The translations under genes and the position numbers were made by a program. The notes below the pieces were generated by a model, which was given only the letters and a program-made list of their open reading frames with translations, did no database searches and had not been told where the DNA came from. From an uncultured Ruminococcus sp. (lineage in GTDB: Bacteria; Bacillota; Clostridia; Oscillospirales; CAG-272), in NCBI GenBank assembly GCA_902791785.1, contig CADAXH010000040.1:1-10407 (forward strand): a stretch of DNA of 10,407 bases, given 5' to 3'. Shown piece after piece: positions 5,609 to 10,407 of this stretch. Numbering within the stretch: position 1 is the stretch's first letter; every line of letters starts with the position of its first letter.

Positions 5609-7678
5609 ATGGAAAAGTTTACGACATCAAACATCAGAAACGTATGTTTGGTTGGACACAGTACAGCTGGTAAAACCTCTCTGACTGAGGCTATGCTGTA
5701 TATCACAAAGGGATCTCAGAGACTTGGAAAGATAGTTGACGGGAATACTGTTTGCGACTACGATCCAGAGGAGGTAAAACGCCAGATTTCAATTTCTGCA
5801 TCTGTTGCTCCTGTAGTTAAAGGCAACGTTAAAATCAACGTCGTTGATACTCCGGGATACCTCGATTTTATTGCTGAAGTAATCCAGGGATTAAAAGTTG
5901 CTGGCGCAGGCATTATAGTTGTTGACGGTAAGTCAGGTGTTGAAATCGGAACTGAAATAGCTTGGGAAAAAGTTACTGAGGCAGGAATTCCGAAGGCAAT
6001 CGTAGTAAACAAGATTGACGATCCTGAAGCTAAGTTCGACAAGGTATTTGAAGAACTCAAGGAAAAATTCGGTACAAGCATCTGTCCTTTCTTCGTTCCC
6101 GCTAACGGCGGCAAAGCTGTAGTTGACCTCGTTGAAAAGGTTATGTACACATACGACGGCGGAAAGTCCACAAAGGGCGAAATCCCCGCAGACGTTATGT
6201 CAGGAGCTGAATCATACATCGAATCACTCATGGAAGAAGTTGCAGGAACAAGCGACGAACTCATGGAAAAATACTTCGGCGGCGAAGACATTTCCAGACA
6301 GGAAATCATCGACGCACTCAAGGTTGGTTTCCTCAACAACCAGATCACTCCTGTATTCGTAACATCCGCTACAAACCTTGTAGGTGTTGACGTACTTCTC
6401 GACACAGTCAAGGATATGTTCCCGAACCCGCTGCAGGTTGCTCATGAAGTTGTTGTTGACGGCGAAACAGAGAAGCCTCTCCAGGTTGAAGAGAACGGAC
6501 CTGCTACAGTATTCGTATTCAAGACAGTTGCAGACGCTTTCGTTGGAAAGATGTCATTCTTCAAAGTAGTTTCAGGCAAGCTCAATGCTTCAGACGAACT
6601 CAAGAATCTTGAAACAGGTTCTTCAGAGAAATTCTCACACATTTACACAATCTGCGGAAAGACACAGTCAGAAGTTGAAACACTCGCTATGGGTGATATC
6701 GGCATGACAGCTAAGCTTTCCAACACAAATACAAACGACACACTGTCAGCTAAACCGGGCGCTCTTCCGATCAAGAAGATCGTATATCCTGAATCATTCT
6801 ACAGCATGGCTGTTGCAGCTAAGGCTAAGGGTGAAGAAGACAAGATCTCTCAGGGCATCATCAGACTTCTCGAAGAAGATCTCTCTTACGGATTCGAAAA
6901 CAATGCAGTTACAAAACAGCTTATCGTTTACGGACAGGGCGACACACATCTGAGCGTTCTCGTTTCAAAACTCAAAACACGTTTCGGACTTACAGTTGAT
7001 CTTGTTCCTCCGAAGGTTGCTTACAAAGAGACAATCAAGGGCAACTCAGACGTTCAGGGCAAATACAAGAAACAGTCAGGCGGACACGGACAGTACGGTG
7101 ACGTTCACATCAGATTCTCTCACAGCGAACAGGAAGGCCTCGAATTCGTACAGAGCGTAGTAGGCGGTTCAGTTCCGAAGAACTTCTATCCTGCAGTTGA
7201 AAAGGGACTTCTCGAAGCTATGCAGAAGGGTGTTCTCGCAGGATATCCTGTAGTTAACCTCAAAGCAGATCTTTATGATGGTTCTTATCACCCGGTTGAC
7301 TCTTCAGAAATGGCATTTAAGGTTGCAGCAAGCCTTGCATACAAGGAAGGACTGCCGCAGGCTAAACCGATCATTCTCGAACCAATCGGAAAAGTTAACG
7401 TATGGGTTCCGGGAGACCTTCTCGGTGACGTCATGGGCGAACTTACAAAACGTCGTGGCAGAGTACTTGGAATGACTCCTACAAAGAAAAAAGGCGAACA
7501 GCTTCTTGAAGCTGAAGCTCCGATGAGCGAGATGTTTGACTTTGCAATTCAGCTCAGAGCTATGACCCGCGGTGCTGCTACATATACAATCAGATATGAA
7601 AGATATGAAGAAGTTCCGGGCGACGCTGCTCAGAAGATTATTGAAGAAGCAAAGAAGAACGCTGAGGAAGAGGAATAA
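5609..7678 (+). CDS. EF-G-like translational GTPase (elongation factor G paralogue)
   Basis: A 689-residue ribosome-associated GTPase with the EF-G domain order. The G domain (about 1-275) has G1 GHSTAGKT (16-23), a switch I region DYDPEEVKRQISIS (50-63), G3 DTPG (80-83), G4 NKID (134-137) and G5 SAT (253-255). A beta-barrel domain II, a domain III, domain IV (starting near GGHGQYGDVHIRF) and domain V (near PIILEPIGKVNVWVPGDLLGDVMGEL and RGRVLGM) follow. Position 84 is Tyr where canonical EF-G/EF-Tu has the catalytic His (DTPGH). This, with the G1 variant, places it in the EF-G-like paralogue group rather than the str-operon FusA; databases often simply call it elongation factor G. It stands alone with its own promoter and terminator, not beside rpsL, rpsG or tuf. 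The start is ATG 5609 after AAGGAG (13-base spacing). An in-frame upstream ATG at 5534 lacks a site and adds non-homologous residues. Codon use is strongly biased, suggesting high expression. The exact role in translation is unknown. Confidence 0.93.
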   Translation: MEKFTTSNIRNVCLVGHSTAGKTSLTEAMLYITKGSQRLGKIVDGNTVCDYDPEEVKRQISISASVAPVVKGNVKINVVDTPGYLDFIAEVIQGLKVAGAGIIVVDGKSGVEIGTEIAWEKVTEAGIPKAIVVNKIDDPEAKFDKVFEELKEKFGTSICPFFVPANGGKAVVDLVEKVMYTYDGGKSTKGEIPADVMSGAESYIESLMEEVAGTSDELMEKYFGGEDISRQEIIDALKVGFLNNQITPVFVTSATNLVGVDVLLDTVKDMFPNPLQVAHEVVVDGETEKPLQVEENGPATVFVFKTVADAFVGKMSFFKVVSGKLNASDELKNLETGSSEKFSHIYTICGKTQSEVETLAMGDIGMTAKLSNTNTNDTLSAKPGALPIKKIVYPESFYSMAVAAKAKGEEDKISQGIIRLLEEDLSYGFENNAVTKQLIVYGQGDTHLSVLVSKLKTRFGLTVDLVPPKVAYKETIKGNSDVQGKYKKQSGGHGQYGDVHIRFSHSEQEGLEFVQSVVGGSVPKNFYPAVEKGLLEAMQKGVLAGYPVVNLKADLYDGSYHPVDSSEMAFKVAASLAYKEGLPQAKPIILEPIGKVNVWVPGDLLGDVMGELTKRRGRVLGMTPTKKKGEQLLEAEAPMSEMFDFAIQLRAMTRGAATYTIRYERYEEVPGDAAQKIIEEAKKNAEEEE

Positions 7679-7691
7679 TCCACAAATAATT

Positions 7692-7716
7692 AAGGACGGC
7701 TGCGGCCGTCCTTTTT
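7692..7716 (+). terminator. Intrinsic terminator after the EF-G-like gene
   Basis: A nine-pair perfect GC-rich stem (AAGGACGGC at 7692-7700, GCCGTCCTT at 7705-7713, TGCG loop) runs into a T tract, 14 bases after the stop codon. Confidence 0.92.
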
Positions 7717-7720
7717 CATG

Positions 7721-7756
7721 AACAAAAATATACAGCCGACCCGTCAGGATCGGCTG
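7721..7756 (-). terminator. Intrinsic terminator after the leucine-rich repeat lipoprotein gene
   Basis: On the minus strand CAGCCGA (7756-7750) pairs with TCGGCTG (7739-7733), with two further GC pairs possible inside, followed by TATATTTTTGTT. It is placed just after the stop at 7768 and tail-to-tail with the EF-G-like terminator. Confidence 0.8.
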
Positions 7757-7767
7757 CGATTATTTAA

Positions 7768-8616
7768 TTATTCACCTGATGTATATGTGATAGTAACGTT
7801 GCTCGGAAGAACCCCGAATATAACGTCCATGCTGTCTTTGAATCTTTCAGGAATTGAGATTGATTCAAGTGATCTGCATCCGAGGAATGCTCCTTCGCCG
7901 ATTTCAATTACTGAATCCGGAATAACAAGTGTCTTTACTGAAGTGCATCCGAAGAATGCGGATTCCTGAATTGTTAAGAGTGATTCCGGAAGATTGATTT
8001 CGCTGATTCTGTGAAGTCCTTCAAAAGCGAACTTTCCAATGTTTCTGACGCCATTGCCGAACTGAATTGATTCAATTCCGGACATCATATCAAATGCGCC
8101 GTCCCTGATTTCAATTACGCTGTCAGGAATAATAACTGTCTTGACATTAACGGGATTGAGAACAACTTTTCCGTTGCCATCTGTTGTTTTGTTTACCAGA
8201 ACGCCTTTTCCAATTGCATAAACAGGAATCTCTGTTCCGACGTGATCAACATACACATCAATGAATTCAGCTGTTTCGGCGTCTGTATTCCATTCAACAA
8301 TTATGCATCCCTGGTCTACGGAACCATCACTGCCTTTGCGGGTAACATAGGCGATTTTGTAAAGGGTTGAATCCGGATAAAAGGGATTTCCTACTACTTC
8401 GAATGTATATGTAACATCTTTTGGATCGATGGTGGTTGTTTCTTCTTCAGTTGTTGTCTCTTCCGTTGTGGGGTTTGTTCCGGAAGTTGTTGTTTCTTTC
8501 TGAGTTGTAACTTCTGTTGTCGGATTATTAGTTGTTTCTGTCTGTGTAGAGTTATTGCATGCCACAAGAAGTAAAAGCATTGCAGTTGCTACGATAATAG
8601 CAAGTATTTTTTTCAT
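7768..8616 (-). CDS. Lipoprotein with Thr/Glu-rich stalk and BspA-like leucine-rich repeats
   Basis: A 282-residue predicted surface lipoprotein. Residues 1-20 form a lipoprotein signal (MKK, hydrophobic core, lipobox LVAC, Cys20). Residues about 23-62 are almost only Thr, Glu, Asn, Ser, Gln and Pro (runs such as TTEETTTEEETTT), a flexible stalk. Residues about 66-157 form a domain I do not recognise (TYTFEVVG, then CIIVEWNTD, AEFIDVYVDHVG, IPVYAIG). From 158 come four repeats of exactly 23 residues (158-180, 181-203, 204-226, 227-249) plus a partial fifth, with the LRR_5/BspA pattern V-x-x-I-P-x-S-V-x-x-I-x-x-x-A-F-x-G-C. Such proteins are common in gut Firmicutes and often bind proteins or surfaces; the ligand here is unknown. 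The start ATG 8616-8614 has GGAG nine bases upstream. It is monocistronic, with its own promoter and terminator. Confidence 0.85.
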   Translation of the reverse strand: MKKILAIIVATAMLLLLVACNNSTQTETTNNPTTEVTTQKETTTSGTNPTTEETTTEEETTTIDPKDVTYTFEVVGNPFYPDSTLYKIAYVTRKGSDGSVDQGCIIVEWNTDAETAEFIDVYVDHVGTEIPVYAIGKGVLVNKTTDGNGKVVLNPVNVKTVIIPDSVIEIRDGAFDMMSGIESIQFGNGVRNIGKFAFEGLHRISEINLPESLLTIQESAFFGCTSVKTLVIPDSVIEIGEGAFLGCRSLESISIPERFKDSMDVIFGVLPSNVTITYTSGE

Positions 8617-8654
8617 TTTTTCGACTCCATTTCCTATATGTTTACAACGTAACT

Positions 8655-8683
8655 ATGATACCATAGTAATGTATAAAAGTCAA
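8655..8683 (-). promoter_or_regulatory. Sigma-A promoter for the leucine-rich repeat lipoprotein gene
   Basis: Minus strand: -35 TTGACT (8683-8678), 17-base spacer, -10 TATCAT (8660-8655). The leader is about 32 bases. A six-pair inverted repeat, ACTATG/CATAGT (8652-8657 and 8662-8667), covers the -10 element and could be an operator. Confidence 0.72.
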
Positions 8684-8712
8684 TCAAAAGCACCCTTGTG
8701 CAATCATTGATA

Positions 8713-8741
8713 TTGTAAATTTTTTGTTACGGTGATATTAT
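8713..8741 (+). promoter_or_regulatory. Promoter for the DUF896 gene
   Basis: -35 TTGTAA (8713-8718), 17-base spacer ending in TGA (extended -10 type), -10 TATTAT (8736-8741). The start would be near 8748, leaving a leader of about 18 bases before ATG 8766. It is divergent from the lipoprotein promoter, with 29 bases between the two -35 elements. Confidence 0.6.
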
Positions 8742-8765
8742 TCTTTTTGCAGGATGGTATGTATT

Positions 8766-8975
8766 ATGGATGAACTTACAAGAAGAATAAATGAATTGGC
8801 AAAAAAGGAGAAAACCGTCGGCCTGACCGATGAGGAAAAAGCCGAACAGAGTAAACTCCGCGATGAATTCAGGGCAAGGTTCAGAGCTTCGTTCAGGGCT
8901 CAGCTCGACAATGTCAGGATTGTAGAACCTGACGGAACGATAACCAAACCCGATCCCAAAGTTGCAAAGAGTTAA
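8766..8975 (+). CDS. DUF896 (UPF0291, YnzC-like) small protein
   Basis: A 69-residue cytoplasmic protein of the DUF896 family, which includes B. subtilis YnzC. It follows the family pattern throughout: RINELAKKEKTVGLTDEEKAEQ forms a helical hairpin (about 6-27), then KLRDEFRARFRASFRAQLDNVRIVEPDG (about 29-56), with the typical Arg-rich second helix and I-V-x-P-D-G strand. The biochemical function is not established. I chose ATG 8766 rather than the in-frame ATG 8754, because the protein then begins as the family does and an AGGA site lies 11 bases upstream. It would also leave a workable leader from the predicted promoter. Its stop overlaps the stop of the convergent YitT gene. There is no intrinsic terminator between them. 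Confidence 0.9.
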   Translation: MDELTRRINELAKKEKTVGLTDEEKAEQSKLRDEFRARFRASFRAQLDNVRIVEPDGTITKPDPKVAKS

Positions 8976-9841
8976 TCGTTGGAATCCTTTTCCAAAAATC
9001 CCTTTCCGTATATTTCACTTGAATTGATGATCGTGACGAAAACATGCTCATCAATTTTTTTCGCCTGGGTTCTGATTACAGCTGCCTGATAATTGTTGAC
9101 GACAGTGAACAGCACGGATTTCTCTTCATGTGTATATGCGCCTTCGGAATTCCAGACGGTAACTCCTCTGTGGTGCTCTTTCATTATATATTCTGTGATT
9201 TCTTCACGTTTGCTTGTGATGATAATCATTCCTTTACGTCTGTTGACTGCATTTGTAGCACCCTGGATTATGAAGGATTTCAGGAGCAGACCGAGGATAG
9301 AATACATACCTGTCTTCTGGTCGATGAGGAAGAATGCTGAACCGGCGATTATGAAATCGGCAACAAACATTGAAATGCTTATATCCATTTTTGAGTATTT
9401 GCGGATAATCATGGCTATGATGTCTGTTCCGCCAGTGCTGCCGCCGCCTCTGAATGCAATTGCAATACCTACTGAAGTTATGATGACAGTGAACAAAAGT
9501 TCAAGCATTGTGTCGTCTGTAAACGGTTTAGTCATCGGAATAATGAGCTGGAACAGCTGAACGAATCCCGAGAACATGAGGCTGCAGTATATGGTTTTCC
9601 AGCCGAATTCTTTTCCGAGAATAATGAATCCGATTATGAGGAACACTACGTTCAGGATAAGAACGAATGTTGCAGCCGGAATTGTTTTGATCAGATATCC
9701 GAGAATAACGGATACACCGGTCATGCCTCCGTTTGAAAAATTATTAGGAAGTTTGAAGAAATAGTCGCCGACGGCTGCAATGAATGCGCCCAGCGTCAGC
9801 AGGCTTATATCTTTAACAAAGTTCTTTTTTATCTTAAGCAT
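8972..9841 (-). CDS. YitT family membrane protein (YitT membrane domain plus DUF2179)
   Basis: A 289-residue integral membrane protein of the YitT family, common in Firmicutes. The N-terminal half has five or six hydrophobic segments (near 12-28, 40-56, 57-76, 84-102, 113-130, 156-172, 180-196) with the conserved motifs SNGGMTGVSVI (36-46) and RGGGSTGGTDIIA (131-143). From about 205 it is soluble and matches the DUF2179 domain (IIITSKREEITEYIMKE, HRGVTVWNSEGAY, VLFTVVNNYQA, EHVFVTIINSSEIYGKGF). Function and any substrate are unknown; the membrane part may form a transport path, but that is inference. The start is ATG 9841-9839, with GAGGTG seven bases upstream; an in-frame ATG at 9868 lacks a site and adds nine unrelated residues. 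Its stop overlaps the convergent DUF896 stop within TTAA. Confidence 0.92.
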   Translation of the reverse strand: MLKIKKNFVKDISLLTLGAFIAAVGDYFFKLPNNFSNGGMTGVSVILGYLIKTIPAATFVLILNVVFLIIGFIILGKEFGWKTIYCSLMFSGFVQLFQLIIPMTKPFTDDTMLELLFTVIITSVGIAIAFRGGGSTGGTDIIAMIIRKYSKMDISISMFVADFIIAGSAFFLIDQKTGMYSILGLLLKSFIIQGATNAVNRRKGMIIITSKREEITEYIMKEHHRGVTVWNSEGAYTHEEKSVLFTVVNNYQAAVIRTQAKKIDEHVFVTIINSSEIYGKGFLEKDSND

Positions 9842-9895
9842 TTTTTTACACCTCAAAGACAAGTCCAATTAGTTTAGCACTATAAAGTTACAAAG

Positions 9896-9924
9896 TAAAT
9901 ACAATTATGTTACAAATTGCGCAA
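9896..9924 (-). promoter_or_regulatory. Possible promoter for the YitT gene
   Basis: Minus strand: -35 TTGCGC (9924-9919), 17-base spacer, -10 TATTTA (9901-9896). The match is only fair, and an alternative (TTTACT, 17, TAAACT) exists closer to the gene. The -35 lies inside a perfect ten-base palindrome, ATTGCGCAAT (9916-9925). Confidence 0.35.
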
Positions 9925-9927
9925 TAT

Positions 9928-9956
9928 TTGAAAAATGACTACAAAATGAATATAAT
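9928..9956 (+). promoter_or_regulatory. Sigma-A promoter for tadA
   Basis: -35 TTGAAA (9928-9933), 17-base spacer, perfect -10 TATAAT (9951-9956). Expected start near 9963, with a leader of about 48 bases that can form a six-pair hairpin (CGAGTC with GGCTTG, 9965-9981). Confidence 0.75.
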
Positions 9957-10010
9957 ATATAGGCGCGAGTCGAAACGGCTTGACAAATAATACAGTTTTA
10001 CCGAGGGTAT

Positions 10011-10407
10011 ATGGTTAAGAACGATAACTATTTCATGTACAAAGCGATTTACGAAGCATACAAGACGGATAATTCAGGTGATGTTCCGGTAGGCTGTGTA
10101 ATCGTAAGGGACGGAAAGATTATTGCACGAGGCCACAACACTAAAGAAAAAAATGAATGTGCCTGTGACCATGCAGAAATGAATGCAATTAAAAAAGCGT
10201 GCAAGAAAATGGATTCATGGAGACTGACGGGCTGCACAATGTATGTGACTCTTGAACCGTGTCCCATGTGTGCCGGAGCAATCATAAATTCAAGACTCGA
10301 CAAAGTCGTATTTGGTACCCATGACATGAGATACGGAGCTCTCGGTGGAAAAATTGACCTTTTGAAAGACAATCTGGAGTATTCACCTGTTGTTGAATCC
10401 GGAGTCA
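10011..10407 (+). CDS. tadA: TadA, tRNA-specific adenosine deaminase (C-terminus outside window)
   Basis: Zinc-dependent deaminase that would convert adenosine 34 to inosine in the anticodon of tRNA-Arg(ACG), allowing it to read CGU, CGC and CGA codons. The 132 visible residues show the cytidine-deaminase fold motifs: DVPVGCVIV (24-32), H54-A-E56 with His54 as zinc ligand and Glu56 as proton shuttle, and PCPMC (83-87) giving zinc ligands Cys84 and Cys87. TadA-specific segments also match: SWRLTGCTMYVTLEPC, AGAIINSRLDKVVFG and VVESGV at the cut edge. The protein normally runs to about 150-170 residues, so only a short C-terminal helix is missing. The start is ATG 10011; a GAGGG run sits only three bases upstream, closer than usual. 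No other in-frame ATG, GTG or TTG lies before the upstream stop at 9981. The run ECACD just before HAE has two Cys where DATA is common. Confidence 0.92.
   Translation, partial: MVKNDNYFMYKAIYEAYKTDNSGDVPVGCVIVRDGKIIARGHNTKEKNECACDHAEMNAIKKACKKMDSWRLTGCTMYVTLEPCPMCAGAIINSRLDKVVFGTHDMRYGALGGKIDLLKDNLEYSPVVESGV

Noticed and set aside
5758..6411. A 217-codon open frame antisense to the EF-G-like gene
   Set aside because: It is a by-product of the strong codon bias of the EF-G-like gene. The translation is Ser/Thr/Pro-rich with no recognisable domain, and no ribosome site or promoter supports it.
8430..8556. Thr/Glu codon-rich tract that looks like a short-sequence repeat or CRISPR-like array
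   Set aside because: The units are irregular and in frame with the lipoprotein stalk. There are no uniform repeats and spacers, so it is a low-complexity coding linker.
9093..9560. A 155-codon open frame on the plus strand inside the YitT gene
   Set aside because: It lies antisense to conserved YitT motifs, resembles no family I know, and has no ribosome binding site.

Overview
The window looks like a chromosomal housekeeping stretch from a low-to-moderate-GC Gram-positive, probably a clostridial anaerobe of the Ruminococcus/Oscillospiraceae type. The evidence is the set of Firmicutes families present (TrmK, DUF896/YnzC, YitT, a DUF1858 CxxC protein, an EF-G-like paralogue), AGGAGG-type ribosome binding sites, AT-rich spacers and very clean sigma-A promoters. 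The taxonomic guess is inference. I see no phage, transposase, CRISPR array, tRNA or rRNA.

Layout. (1) Positions 1-3253, minus strand: a potABCD polyamine (spermidine/putrescine) ABC transporter operon, transcribed right to left as potA, potB, potC, potD, with ATGA overlaps at A/B and B/C. PotD runs off the left edge. PotC is not intact as read: about 38 residues are missing around TM2-TM3, and the two halves lie in different frames. (2) Positions 3254-3607: a long pot leader with a strong promoter, an intrinsic terminator inside the transcribed leader, and a GC-rich stem-loop pair before potA. (3) Positions 3608-5301, minus strand: a small DUF1858 CxxC protein, then trmK (tRNA m1A22 methyltransferase) overlapping nif3 (DUF34). 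A terminator lies between DUF1858 and trmK. (4) Positions 5302-7716, plus strand: a monocistronic EF-G-like translational GTPase with its own promoter and terminator. (5) Positions 7721-8683, minus strand: a lipoprotein with a Thr/Glu-rich stalk and four exact 23-residue leucine-rich repeats. (6) Positions 8713-8975, plus strand: a DUF896 protein. (7) Positions 8972-9924, minus strand: a YitT-family membrane protein whose stop codon overlaps that of the DUF896 gene. (8) Positions 9928-10407, plus strand: the start of tadA, cut by the right edge.

Functional reading. Most genes are separate transcription units concerned with translation and tRNA modification (trmK, EF-G-like, tadA), plus polyamine uptake. 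I found no convincing new multi-gene system. The observations most worth checking are the interrupted potC and the terminator-containing, structured pot leader, which suggests premature-termination control of polyamine uptake.
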